Of a stretch of DNA of 64,000 nt, positions 47,655 through 56,977 are shown piece by piece. The number at the start of each line of letters is the position of its first letter. Position 1 is the stretch's first letter. The translations under genes and the position numbers were made by a program. The notes under the pieces are model-generated. The model was not told where the DNA came from and did no database searches. It was given only the letters and a program-made list of their open reading frames with translations. The DNA lies in contig OZ241182.1 of the NCBI GenBank assembly GCA_965199595.1, positions 1,984,001 through 2,048,000 on the forward strand, in the 5' to 3' direction. This stretch comes from JBBROS01 sp965199595. Its GTDB lineage: Bacteria; Pseudomonadota; Alphaproteobacteria; Acetobacterales; Acetobacteraceae.

Positions 47655-49868
47655 ATGGACGCCCGGGACCGTCTGGCGCCGTCGCCCCCGCCCGATCTGA
47701 GCATTGATCTCAGCATCGGGGGCATGACCTGCGCCTCCTGCGTGCGCCGGGTCGAGAAGGCGCTGGCCGGTGTCCCGGGCGTGAGCGGCGTCGCGGTGAA
47801 CCTGGCGACGGAGCGGGCGCGCATCACCACCTCGGGCACGGCGGACATGGCGGCCCTGCTCGGGGCGGTGACGCGCGTGGGGTTCGAGGGTGCGGCCATC
47901 GAGGCGACCGCGCCACCGGCACGGCACGGCGCCGGGCGGGAGCTGTTTCACCTGGTGGCCGCGGCAATGCTCTCCGCGCCGCTGCTGGCCGGCATGGCGG
48001 CGCATCCGTTCGGGCTGGACCTGGTGTTGCCGGGCTGGGTGCAGTTCGCGCTCGCCACGCCGGTGCAGTTCTGGCTGGGCGCCCGGTTCTACGTCGCCGG
48101 GTGGAAGGCGGCGCGCGCGCTGTCCGGCAACATGGACCTGCTGGTGGCGCTGGGCACCTCCGCGGCCTGGGGTTTGAGTGTCTGGATGCTGCTGTTCGGG
48201 CATCCCGGGGCCCACGACGCGGCGCCGCTCTACTTCGAGAGCTCGGCGCTGATCGTCACCTTCATCCTGCTGGGCAAGTGGCTGGAGGGCCGGGCCAAGC
48301 GCGGCACCGTCGCGGCGCTGCGCGCGCTGATGGCGCTGCGGCCGGACACGGCGTGCGTGCGCCGGGGGGGCCAGGATGCGGTGGTGCCGATCGAGGCGCT
48401 GCGCCATGGCGACCTGGTCGTTGTGAAACCAGGTGAGCGCATCCCGGCCGATGGCGTGGTGGATCAGGGCGGCGGCAGCGTGGATGAGGCCATGCTGACC
48501 GGCGAGAGCCTGCCGGTGGACAAGGAACCCGGCGGCCACGTCGTTGCGGGCTCCATCAATCTCGACGGGCTGCTCGTGGTCCGGGTCATGGCACTGGGCG
48601 CCGAGACGACGCTGTCCCGCATCGTTCGCATGGTGGAGGGCGCGCAGGCCTCCAAGGCGCCGATCCAGCGCATGGCGGACCGGGTGAGCGCCGTGTTCGT
48701 GCCGGTGGTGCTGGGCCTGGCGCTGCTCACCGCCATCGCCTGGTGGCTGCACTCGGGCGACGTGACGGCGGCGATCCTGAACGCCGTGTCGGTGCTGGTG
48801 ATCGCCTGCCCCTGCGCCCTGGGCCTCGCCACGCCCACCGCCATCATGGTCGGCACCGGCGCCGCGGCCCGGCACGGCATCCTGATCAAGGACGCCGAAG
48901 CCCTGGAGCGCGCCCATGCCATCGGCATGGTGGTGTTCGACAAGACCGGCACGCTGACCGAGGGGCGTCCGGTGGTGACGGACGTGGTCGCCGCGGACCG
49001 CGCCACCGCCCTGCGCCTGGCCAGCACCCTGCAGCAGCACAGCGAGCATCCGCTGGCGCTGGCCGTCCGCACCCTGGCGCAAGCCGAAGGCGTGGTGCCG
49101 CCCGAGGCCGTGGCGTTCCGCAGCCTGATCGGGCGTGGCGTCTCCGGCGTGGTCGATGGACAGGCGCTGGTGCTCGGCAACGCCCGGCTGATGCTGGAAT
49201 CCGGCGTCCCGATGCAGGCATGGGCCGCGCGGGCCGCAGCCTTGCAGGCCGGCGGGCGCACCGTGTCGTGGCTCGCCCCGGCCGGCGGGGCACCGCTGGC
49301 GCTGCTGGCCTTCGGCGACACGGTGAAGCCGGCGGCAGCGGCGGCCATCGCCGGGCTGCACGCCATGGGGGTACGCAGCGCCATGCTGACCGGCGACAGC
49401 GAGGGCGCGGCGCAGGCGGTGGCGGGGCCGCTGGGGCTGGACCAGGTGTGGGCCGGGGTGCTGCCGGGCGACAAGGCAGCCCGGGTGCAGCAGTTGCGGG
49501 CGGAAGGCATGGTGGTGGCCATGGTCGGCGACGGCATCAACGATGCCCCGGCCCTGGCCGCGGCGGATATCGGCATCGCCATGGCGACCGGGACCGACGT
49601 GGCCATGGAGACCGCCGGCATCGCCCTGCTGCGCGGTGACCCGGCCCTGGTCGCCGGCGCCATCGATGTCTCGCGCCAGACCTACCGCAAGATCCGCCAG
49701 GGCCTGTTCTGGGCCTTCGCCTACAACCTGGTCGGCATCCCGCTCGCCATGTGCGGCCTGCTGAGCCCCATGGTCGCGGGCGGCGCCATGGCGCTCAGCA
49801 GCGTGAGCGTGGTGGCCAATGCGCTGCTGCTGCGCCGCTGGCGGCCCGCTGCACCGGCACCGCGATGA
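47655..49868 (+). CDS. copA: Cu(I)-translocating P-type ATPase CopA
   Basis: 737 residues. One N-terminal HMA domain (GGMTCASCVRRVEKAL), eight membrane helices, TGES loop (LTGESLPVDKEPGG), CPC membrane motif (IACPCALGLATPTAI), phosphorylation site DKTGTLTEGRP, HP locus (HSEHPLALAV) and hinge VGDGINDAPALAAAD. P1B-1 type Cu+ exporter. Overlaps cueR by four bases; cotranscribed with copZ. Confidence 0.96.
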   Translation: MDARDRLAPSPPPDLSIDLSIGGMTCASCVRRVEKALAGVPGVSGVAVNLATERARITTSGTADMAALLGAVTRVGFEGAAIEATAPPARHGAGRELFHLVAAAMLSAPLLAGMAAHPFGLDLVLPGWVQFALATPVQFWLGARFYVAGWKAARALSGNMDLLVALGTSAAWGLSVWMLLFGHPGAHDAAPLYFESSALIVTFILLGKWLEGRAKRGTVAALRALMALRPDTACVRRGGQDAVVPIEALRHGDLVVVKPGERIPADGVVDQGGGSVDEAMLTGESLPVDKEPGGHVVAGSINLDGLLVVRVMALGAETTLSRIVRMVEGAQASKAPIQRMADRVSAVFVPVVLGLALLTAIAWWLHSGDVTAAILNAVSVLVIACPCALGLATPTAIMVGTGAAARHGILIKDAEALERAHAIGMVVFDKTGTLTEGRPVVTDVVAADRATALRLASTLQQHSEHPLALAVRTLAQAEGVVPPEAVAFRSLIGRGVSGVVDGQALVLGNARLMLESGVPMQAWAARAAALQAGGRTVSWLAPAGGAPLALLAFGDTVKPAAAAAIAGLHAMGVRSAMLTGDSEGAAQAVAGPLGLDQVWAGVLPGDKAARVQQLRAEGMVVAMVGDGINDAPALAAADIGIAMATGTDVAMETAGIALLRGDPALVAGAIDVSRQTYRKIRQGLFWAFAYNLVGIPLAMCGLLSPMVAGGAMALSSVSVVANALLLRRWRPAAPAPR

Positions 49869-50320
49869 ACATCGGCGAGGTCGCGCGGGCCTCCGGCGTC
49901 TCGGCGAAGATGGTGCGCTACTATGAGAGCACCGGCCTGATCGGCCCGGCGCCGCGCACCGAGGCCGGGTATCGCGTCTATTCGCAGGCGGACATGCACC
50001 TGCTGCAGTTCATCCGCCGGGCCCGGGACTTCGGGCTGCCGATGGACCGGGTGAAGCAGCTGGTGGAGCTGTGGCGCGACGGCAACCGCGCCAGCCGGGA
50101 CGTGAAGGCCCTGGCCCTGCAGCACGTCGCGGCGCTGCGGGGCAAGGTGGCCGAGCTCTCCGCCATGGCGGATGCGCTGCAGCACCTGGCCGATTGCTGC
50201 CAGGGCGATAGCCGGCCCGACTGCCCAATCCTGAAAGACCTCGCCGCCGGTCCCGCGCCAGCAAGCCATGCCCCGCCGGCACAAGGCTTCCACCAGCCGC
50301 TTAAAGCTCGAGCGCCCTGA
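49865..50320 (+). CDS. cueR: MerR-family copper regulator CueR
   Basis: 151 residues. Winged-helix N-terminus (IGEVARASGVSAKMVRYYESTGLI), dimer helix, and metal loop with C112 and C120 (residues CCQGDSRPDC), the same two Cys positions as E. coli CueR. Activates copZ-copA when Cu(I) binds. Start overlaps the copA stop (ATGA), so it is cotranscribed with and downstream of its targets. Stop overlaps the convergent ketopantoate-reductase-like gene by 20 bases. Confidence 0.93.
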   Translation: MNIGEVARASGVSAKMVRYYESTGLIGPAPRTEAGYRVYSQADMHLLQFIRRARDFGLPMDRVKQLVELWRDGNRASRDVKALALQHVAALRGKVAELSAMADALQHLADCCQGDSRPDCPILKDLAAGPAPASHAPPAQGFHQPLKARAP

Positions 50321-51272
50321 CCTTCACCCGGATCAGCGCCGCCAGCAGCGCCAGCGTCGGCATCGGCACGCCCGTCATGGCGGCGAGTTGCAGCGGCACT
50401 TCGTAAAGGGCGTTCACCTCCATCGGGCGCCGGGCCATCAGGTCCTGCAGGATGCTGGGGCGGTGTCCCAGCGTCATGTTGATCTTGAGGAAGGCCTCGA
50501 AGTCCACCTTGGACTGGCAGCCCAGGGCGGCGATGAGCGCCTGCGCCTCGGCCACCACTCGGCGGGAGGTGTCGATCAGCACTGCCTCCTCATGCGTGGC
50601 GCGCACCGGGGTTTCCGTCAGCACGCACATCGGCCCGGCGCTCAGGTTGAAGGCGATCTTCTCCCAGATCCGGTCGCGGATGCGGGTCTCCACCACCACC
50701 GGCAGGTCCGCAGCCCTGAACGCTTCCGCCAGCGCGGTGATCCCGGGGGTGGTGACGCCGTCGATGGCGCCCAGCACCGTGGCGCGGGCCTTGGGGTTCA
50801 GCACCCGCACCACGCCGGGCTGCGGCACGGAGCTGGCGGGCCAAGCGATGCCGCCCACCGTGTGCCGGCCGACGGCGTTCCAGATCACGTCATCGGGGTC
50901 CAGCAGCGGCAGCCGGTGGCCGTCCAGCGCGCCGCCATGGCCGTGGAAATACCACCAGGGCACGCCGTTGGTGAGGAACGCCACCGAGGTGTCATGGCCC
51001 AGCAGCGGCGCCATCATCTTCGCCGCCGCCGGCAGGCCCGGCGCCTTCACCGCCACCAGCACCGCGTCCTGCTCGCCCAGCTCGGCCGGTTCGGCGCTGG
51101 CGCGGACCTTCACGTTGAAGGTCTCGCCGGTGGCCTCCACCGTCAGCCCGTGTTCGCGGATCGCCTGCAGCTGCGCGCCGCGCGCCACCACGCACACCTC
51201 GGCGCCGGAGCGGGCCAGGTACCCGCCGATGAAGCCGCCGATGGCGCCGGCCCCGAAGATGCAAATCCGCAC
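50301..51272 (-). CDS. Ketopantoate reductase family (ApbA/PanE) NAD(P)-dependent dehydrogenase
   Basis: 323 residues from GTG 51272, preceded by GAGGAGG. Rossmann motif FGAGAIGGFIGGYL at the N-terminus, substrate-pocket Lys in VAVKAPGL and the KIAFNLSAGP helix of the C-terminal domain. Family reduces ketopantoate to pantoate for coenzyme A, but many paralogues act on other 2-ketoacids; an isolated copy like this may be such a paralogue. It ends in a 20-base overlap with cueR. Confidence 0.82.
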   Translation of the reverse strand: MRICIFGAGAIGGFIGGYLARSGAEVCVVARGAQLQAIREHGLTVEATGETFNVKVRASAEPAELGEQDAVLVAVKAPGLPAAAKMMAPLLGHDTSVAFLTNGVPWWYFHGHGGALDGHRLPLLDPDDVIWNAVGRHTVGGIAWPASSVPQPGVVRVLNPKARATVLGAIDGVTTPGITALAEAFRAADLPVVVETRIRDRIWEKIAFNLSAGPMCVLTETPVRATHEEAVLIDTSRRVVAEAQALIAALGCQSKVDFEAFLKINMTLGHRPSILQDLMARRPMEVNALYEVPLQLAAMTGVPMPTLALLAALIRVKVRALEL

Positions 51273-51378
51273 GGTGATCCTCCTCGAACGATGTCCGCCT
51301 TCGTCTTTACAGCGGATTGCCAAAGTACCAACCCACCCCGCGCTTTACGGGGTGCGCCAGCAGGCTGATGATGCCGGG

Positions 51379-53052
51379 ATGCCCGACCTTCCGACCACCG
51401 CCGCACCGTTCACCTGCGAGAAGCAGCCCGCCACCGCCTCGCGCGGGATGGTGGTGGCGAACCACCCGCTGGCCTCGGGCGCCGGGTCGCAGATGCTGCT
51501 GGCGGGGGGCAATGCGGTGGATGCCGCCATCGCCGCACTGTTCGCGCTGACGGTGGTGGAGCCGATGATGGTCGGCATCCTGGGCGGCGGTGTCGCGCAT
51601 CTGCGGCTGGCGGATGGGCGGCACGTGGTGCTGGATGGGCTGTCCACCGCGCCGCTGCGATCGGCGCCGGATATGTTCGAGCCATTGTCCGACGAGATCG
51701 GCCAGGCGCGTGTCACGCGGGACCGTGCCAACGAGGTGGGCGCGCGGGCCATGGCGGTGCCGGCGGCGCTGGCCGGGTGGTGCCATGCCCTGGCGCAGTA
51801 TGGCACCATGTCGCTGGAGGAGGTGCTGGCCCCCGCGATCCAGCTGGCCGGGCGTGGCTTCACCGTCACCAACTACCTGTCGGGCTGCATCGCGGACACG
51901 GCGGCGGACCTGGTGCGCGACCCCGGGATGGCAGCACTGTTCCTGCCGGGCGGCACGCCGCTGCAGGCTGGTGACCACCTGGTGCGCCGCGACTATGCCG
52001 AAACGCTGCGGCTGATCGCAGCCCATGGCCCGGCGGCGCTGTACAACGGCCCGCTCGGCGCGGCGCTCACGGCGTACATGGCGGCACAGGGCGGGCTGAT
52101 CGACCAGGCGGACCTCGACGCCGTGCGGGTGATCGAGCGCGAGCCGATCCGCGGCCAATACCGCGGTTTCGAGATCCTCGGTCCGCCGCCGCCCTCCTCC
52201 TCCGGCGTGCATATCGTGCAGATGCTGAACGTGCTGGAGGGCTTCGATATCGGGGCACTCGGCTTCGGCACGCCCGAGACGGTGCACCTGATGGCCGAAG
52301 CCATGAAGATCGCCTTCGCCGACCGCGCCGTCGCCACCGCGGACCCGGCCTTCGTCAGCGTTCCGGTCGAGCGCCTGACCAGCAAGGAATACGCCGCGGA
52401 ACGCCGGGCCCGGCTGGACCCCGGGCGGGCGCAGGCGTGGAGCAGCGGCCTGGCCGGCACCGAGTCGCCCAACACCACGCACGTCACGGTAGCGGACGCC
52501 CGAGGTAACGTGGTCTGCACCACCCAGACCATCAACGGCCGCTTCGGCGCCTGCGCGATGATCCCCGCTACCGGCATGCTCGCCAACAACTACATGTTCA
52601 ACTTCGACCCGCATCCCGGCCGCGCCCTCTCCATCGAGCCCGGCAAGCGCGTGTTCACCTCCATGGCGCCGATGATGGCGCTGCGCGACGGAAAGATCGC
52701 CTTTGCGCTGGGGCTGCCGGGCGGGCTGCGCATCTTTCCCTCCGCCTTGCAGGCCATCGTCAACCTGGTTGACCACGGCATGAGCGTGCAGGGCGCGGTG
52801 GAAGCGCCGCGCATCTGGACCGAGGGCGGCGTGCTGGAGGTGGAGCGCACCTTTCCCGAAGCCCTGGCGGCGGCACTCACCGCCCGCGGCCACCAGGTGC
52901 TGCAGGTGCCGCGCGTGGCGGGTGGCATGAACGCCATCGTCTTCAATGATGATGGCACCATGACCGGTGCGGCCTGCTGGCGTGCGGATGGCACGCCGGT
53001 CGGGATCTCGGGCGGGCTGGCGCGGGCCGGAGTCAGCTTCACGATCGCATGA
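51379..53052 (+). CDS. Gamma-glutamyltransferase family protein
   Basis: 557 residues. Threonine-nucleophile NTN-hydrolase: ESPNTTHVTVADARGN with catalytic Thr366 as the new N-terminus after self-cleavage; GGNAVDAAIAALFALTVVEP and SSGVHIVQMLNVLEG, SMAPMMALRDGK motifs. Matches GGT or cephalosporin acylase-like enzymes. No signal peptide is seen at the predicted start, so it may be cytoplasmic; the start is uncertain as no strong ribosome-binding site is visible. Followed by a class V aminotransferase gene. Confidence 0.86.
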   Translation: MPDLPTTAAPFTCEKQPATASRGMVVANHPLASGAGSQMLLAGGNAVDAAIAALFALTVVEPMMVGILGGGVAHLRLADGRHVVLDGLSTAPLRSAPDMFEPLSDEIGQARVTRDRANEVGARAMAVPAALAGWCHALAQYGTMSLEEVLAPAIQLAGRGFTVTNYLSGCIADTAADLVRDPGMAALFLPGGTPLQAGDHLVRRDYAETLRLIAAHGPAALYNGPLGAALTAYMAAQGGLIDQADLDAVRVIEREPIRGQYRGFEILGPPPPSSSGVHIVQMLNVLEGFDIGALGFGTPETVHLMAEAMKIAFADRAVATADPAFVSVPVERLTSKEYAAERRARLDPGRAQAWSSGLAGTESPNTTHVTVADARGNVVCTTQTINGRFGACAMIPATGMLANNYMFNFDPHPGRALSIEPGKRVFTSMAPMMALRDGKIAFALGLPGGLRIFPSALQAIVNLVDHGMSVQGAVEAPRIWTEGGVLEVERTFPEALAAALTARGHQVLQVPRVAGGMNAIVFNDDGTMTGAACWRADGTPVGISGGLARAGVSFTIA

Positions 53053-53185
53053 CCGGCCGCTACGGCCTCGGGCTCCGCGGCGACGTTGCCACCGGATGCA
53101 CGACTGTGAATGCTCGAAGCAATCCGGAGGGATGGGCCATGCCGCAGCCATTGCACGAGAACCACCGCAGGGCAGGGCCACGCTG

Positions 53186-54331
53186 ATGCTGGCCTCGCAC
53201 CGCAACCTGTTCGAGGTGCCGCGCGACGTCGCCTATTTCAACAACGGGTCCTTCACGCCCCTGCCGCGCGCGGTGCGGCAGGCGGGGGAGGCGGGGGTGG
53301 CAACCAAAAGCGCGCCCTGGCTGATGGACCCGGCGGTGATCCGGCAGCAGGCGGAGGCGGTGCGCGCCGCCGCGGCCGGGTTCATCGGGGCGCAGGCTTC
53401 GGACATCGCGATCGTGCCCTCGGCCGCCTATGGAGTCGCCACCGCGGCGGCCAACCTTCAAATCGAGCGCGGCACCCGCATCCTGCTCATCGCCGGGGAG
53501 TATCCCTCGCAGACGCTGGAGTGGGCGCGGCTGGCCGAAGCGCGCGGCGCGGTGCTGGACGTGGTGGCCCGGCCTGCCGATGGCGACTGGACCACGGCGC
53601 TGCTGCACCGCATCGGGCAGCCGGGCCTGCCGCCGGTGGGGGTCGCGGCGCTGACGCCGCTGGTCTGGACCGATGGCAGCCTGATCGACCTGGAGCGGCT
53701 GGCGGTACCGTTGCGGGGGCAAGGCGCCGCGATCGTGGTGGATGCGACCCAGGCGGTGGGAGTTCTGCCGGTGGATGTCGGGCGGCTCGATGCGGACTAC
53801 CTGGTGTTCCCGACCTACAAATGGCTGCTCGGCCCCTACACGCTGGCGTTCCTGTATGTGGCGCCACGGCACCAGACCGGCACGCCGCTGGAGCAGCATT
53901 CAGACAACCGCGCCATGGGCGGCGCGCCATTCGACGGCACGCTGCCGCCGCTGCTGCCTACAGCCCGGCGTTTCGACATGGGGCAGCGGTTCAACCCCGT
54001 GAGCCTGCCCATGGCGCTGGCCGGCATGGCGCTGCTGCACGGCTGGGGCCAGGCACCGCTGGCCGAGCGGCTGCGCGCCACCACGGACCGGCTGGCGACC
54101 GCGGCGGAGGCGCTCGGCCTGGTGGCGGTGCCTCGGCGGTTCCGCCCGCCGCATCTGCTGGGGCTCGGCGTGCCGGACGGGCGGGTTGCGGCGCTGGTGG
54201 CCGGGTTGGCGGCGGCTGGCGTTCATGTGGCGGAGCGGGGCGGCCAACTGCGCATCGGTGCGCACATCTATAATGATGAGGAGGACGTGGACCGGTTCAC
54301 GGCGGCGCTGGACCGGGTTCTGGCGGGCTAG
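53186..54331 (+). CDS. Class V aminotransferase-like PLP enzyme (isopenicillin-epimerase/cysteine desulfurase family)
   Basis: 381 residues from ATG 53186. Fold-type I PLP enzyme: YFNNGSFTPLPRAVR at the N-terminus, SDIAIVPSAAYGVATAA, VVDATQAVGVLPVDV, and PLP-Lys in DYLVFPTYKWLLGPYTL. Not typical of NifS/SufS since no cysteine-loop catalytic Cys is seen; more like the aminotransferase V family with unknown substrates. An upstream ATG is also in frame. Stop overlaps the stop of the convergent ABC ATPase by 35 bases. Confidence 0.8.
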   Translation: MLASHRNLFEVPRDVAYFNNGSFTPLPRAVRQAGEAGVATKSAPWLMDPAVIRQQAEAVRAAAAGFIGAQASDIAIVPSAAYGVATAAANLQIERGTRILLIAGEYPSQTLEWARLAEARGAVLDVVARPADGDWTTALLHRIGQPGLPPVGVAALTPLVWTDGSLIDLERLAVPLRGQGAAIVVDATQAVGVLPVDVGRLDADYLVFPTYKWLLGPYTLAFLYVAPRHQTGTPLEQHSDNRAMGGAPFDGTLPPLLPTARRFDMGQRFNPVSLPMALAGMALLHGWGQAPLAERLRATTDRLATAAEALGLVAVPRRFRPPHLLGLGVPDGRVAALVAGLAAAGVHVAERGGQLRIGAHIYNDEEDVDRFTAALDRVLAG

Positions 54332-55373
54332 GCAGGAACAGGTGCGCCGGGCCGTTGACTGAGATCCGCACGAGGCTGCCGGGCTCGAAGGCCGTCATGC
54401 TCGGCTGGCGGAGCAGCAGCGGGGCATCCAGACCCGGCGCGAGGAGGCGGATGGCATAGGTGCACATCGCACCAGCGAAATCGGCTTCGAGCACCTCGCC
54501 GGTTCCGGCCTCCCCGGGGTTCGCGGCCGGATGCAGGCTGAGCTGTTCCGGGCGCAGCATGATGGTGGCGGGGCCGGCGGGTCGCGCAGGATCGACCGGC
54601 ACCGCACCCAGGGCACAGCGCGCGATGCCGGCATCCACCTGCGCCGGCAGGATCAGCGCCTCGCCCAGGAAGGTGGCGACGCCCTGGTCCACTGGCCGCG
54701 CATACAGCGCCCGCGGGGTGCCGACCTGCACCAGCCGGCCGCCGCGCATCACGGCGACCTGGTCGGCGAAGGACAGCGCCTCCGCCTGGTCGTGCGTCAC
54801 CAGCACCGCGGTGATGCCGGCCTGCCGCAGCACGTCGGAGACCGCCTTGCGGGTGCTGGCGCGCAACGCGGTGTCCAGCGCGGAGAAGGGCTCGTCGAGC
54901 AGCATCAGGCGGGGCTGCCGGGCCATGGCGCGGGCCAGGGCGACGCGCTGCTGCTGGCCGCCAGAGAGCTGGTCGGGGCGGCGCGCGGCCAGGGCCGGGT
55001 CCAGCTCCACCAGGCGCATCAGGTCGGCAATCCGCCCCGCGCGGCGGTCCCCGTGGCGCGGCAGGCCGAAGCCGATATTGTCGGCCACCGAGAGGTGCGG
55101 GAACAGGGCCCCGTCCTGCGCCACCACGCCCACGCCGCGGCGATGGGCCGGCATGGCCGCCGGGCCATGGGCCAGCAGGTCGCCGCCCAGGGTGATGCGT
55201 CCGGCATCCGGCGCCTCGAATCCCGCCACCATGCGCAGCAGCGTGGTCTTGCCGGAACCGGAGGCGCCGACGATGGCCGTGCGCGTCCCCGGCTCCACAC
55301 CCAGCCCCACCTCGTCCAGTGCCGTGACCCGGCCGTAGCGCTTGGTCACGGATTGCAGCACCAGGAAGGTCAT
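54297..55373 (-). CDS. fbpC: ABC iron(III) transporter ATP-binding protein, FbpC type
   Basis: 358 residues. Walker A VGASGSGKTTLLRM, signature LSGGQQQRVALARAMARQPRLMLLDEPFSALD, switch HDQAEAL, and a C-terminal TOBE-like domain (ATIMLRPEQLSLHPAANPGE; EVLEADFAGAMCTYAIRL). Together with the permease and binding protein it forms an Fe3+ (or related) importer. ATG overlaps the permease stop by four bases. Thiamine or putrescine transporters are relatives. Confidence 0.88.
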   Translation of the reverse strand: MTFLVLQSVTKRYGRVTALDEVGLGVEPGTRTAIVGASGSGKTTLLRMVAGFEAPDAGRITLGGDLLAHGPAAMPAHRRGVGVVAQDGALFPHLSVADNIGFGLPRHGDRRAGRIADLMRLVELDPALAARRPDQLSGGQQQRVALARAMARQPRLMLLDEPFSALDTALRASTRKAVSDVLRQAGITAVLVTHDQAEALSFADQVAVMRGGRLVQVGTPRALYARPVDQGVATFLGEALILPAQVDAGIARCALGAVPVDPARPAGPATIMLRPEQLSLHPAANPGEAGTGEVLEADFAGAMCTYAIRLLAPGLDAPLLLRQPSMTAFEPGSLVRISVNGPAHLFLPSPPEPGPAPP

Positions 55374-56947
55374 CGCCCCGCCATCCGCTTGGACTGCGTG
55401 TGCAGCAACCAGGTGAGCGGCAGCGAGAACAGCACCATGATGACGGCGTAGGGTGCGGCCGCGGCGTAGTCGATCTCGGAGCTGTAGGCCCAGAACATGG
55501 TCGCCAGCGTCTGCGTGCCGTTGGGCGCCAGCATCATGGTGGCGGTGAGTTCGTTGGTGATGCCGAGCGAGACCAGCGCCAGACCCGCCGCGGCTCCGGG
55601 CGCGGCAAGCCGGATCGTGGTGGCCCACAGCGCGCGCAGCGGCGGGCGGCCGAGGCAGGCTGCGGCCTGCTCCAGCTCCACCGGCGCCTGCGCGATGCCG
55701 CCGCGCACGCTGAGCATGGCCCGCGGCAGGAACAGCAGCGCATAGGCGATCAGGATGGTGGCGACGCTCTGGTAGATGGGCAGCGCCACCCGCACGGTGA
55801 CGGTGACGAGCGCGAGCGCCACCACCACCCCGGGCAGCGAGCCGACGATGTAGTTCTCACCCTCCAGCAGCCGCTGCAGCCGGCCCGGCGCCCGGATCGA
55901 CAGCCAGGCCATCGGGATGGAGACCAGCGTGGTCAGCAGGCCGCCCAGCAGCGCCAGCGCCACGGTCTGCCCGAGTGCCGGGCCGATCTCCTCGAGCTTC
56001 CACACCGTGGAGCCGCCCGCGATCAGCCAGCGGCCGAGGGTCACGCAGGGCACGCCGAGCGATACCGCGGCCACCAGCGCCGGCACCAGCAGCAGCGGCA
56101 GCCGGGCGCGGCCCAGGGGCTGGCGGGCGACCAGGCGCGCCGCACCGCTGCCGACCCTGGCGTAGCGGGCGGAGCCGCGCGCCGCGGACTCCAGCAGCAG
56201 CAACGCCAGGCAGCACACCACCAGCACCCCGGCCAGCATGTTCGCCGCCGGACCATTATAGGCGGACTGGAACTGGTCCACGATCGCGGTGGTGAAGGTG
56301 TCGAACCGGATCATGCCATACAGGCCGTATTCGCCCAGCAGGTGCAGCCCGATCAGCAGCGACCCGCCGCACAGCGCCAGCCGAAGCTGCGGCAGCACGA
56401 CGCGCAGGAACACGCGGGCGGGCGGATAGCCGAGCGCGGCGGCGGCATCCTCGAGCGCCGGGTCCAGCCGTCGCATGGCGGCGGCGATCGGCAGATAGAG
56501 GAAGGCGAAATAGGCGATGACGGAGATCAGCACGCCCGCCGGCAGCCCGTTCAGGCCCGGCGCCACCGTGACCCAGGCATAGCTGTGCACGAAGGCCGGT
56601 ATGGCGAGCGGCGCCACCGCGAGCCACGACCACAGCCGCACCCCGGGCAGGTCGCTGCGCTCCGTCAGCCAGGCGAGGGCCAGGGCCAGGGCGATGCACA
56701 GCGGCACCGTGAGGCCGACCAGCAGCACCGTGTTGACCAGCAGCTCCCCCACGCGGGGGCGGAACACCAGGGCGGCGACCGTGGGCCACCCGGTGTTGAT
56801 GGTGACCAGCACCACGAACCCGAGCGGCACCAGCGCCAGCAGCGAGACCACGAGCGCGCCGATGGAGATCGCCGCACTCGTGGTCTTCTGCGTCGGATAG
56901 GCCTGGGGGACGCCCCGGGCCCGTATGGTCGGGGCGTTTTCGTTCAC
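55370..56947 (-). CDS. fbpB: ABC iron(III) transporter permease, FbpB type
   Basis: 525 residues, twelve predicted membrane segments in two halves, each with an EAA-like loop (EDAAAALGYPPARVFLRVVLP and LEQAAACLGRPPLRALWATTI), as in fused FbpB/SfuB permeases. Located between fbpA and fbpC, overlapping fbpC by ATGA. About 30 bases separate it from fbpA. Confidence 0.9.
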   Translation of the reverse strand: MNENAPTIRARGVPQAYPTQKTTSAAISIGALVVSLLALVPLGFVVLVTINTGWPTVAALVFRPRVGELLVNTVLLVGLTVPLCIALALALAWLTERSDLPGVRLWSWLAVAPLAIPAFVHSYAWVTVAPGLNGLPAGVLISVIAYFAFLYLPIAAAMRRLDPALEDAAAALGYPPARVFLRVVLPQLRLALCGGSLLIGLHLLGEYGLYGMIRFDTFTTAIVDQFQSAYNGPAANMLAGVLVVCCLALLLLESAARGSARYARVGSGAARLVARQPLGRARLPLLLVPALVAAVSLGVPCVTLGRWLIAGGSTVWKLEEIGPALGQTVALALLGGLLTTLVSIPMAWLSIRAPGRLQRLLEGENYIVGSLPGVVVALALVTVTVRVALPIYQSVATILIAYALLFLPRAMLSVRGGIAQAPVELEQAAACLGRPPLRALWATTIRLAAPGAAAGLALVSLGITNELTATMMLAPNGTQTLATMFWAYSSEIDYAAAAPYAVIMVLFSLPLTWLLHTQSKRMAGR

Positions 56948-56977
56948 TGGGCCTGTCGCGTGAGGGGTCTGGGCTGG

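Noticed and set aside
50452..51378. N-terminal extension of the gamma-glutamyltransferase frame
   Set aside because: It runs through the divergent ketopantoate-reductase-like gene and has shadow composition; family similarity begins after ATG 51379.
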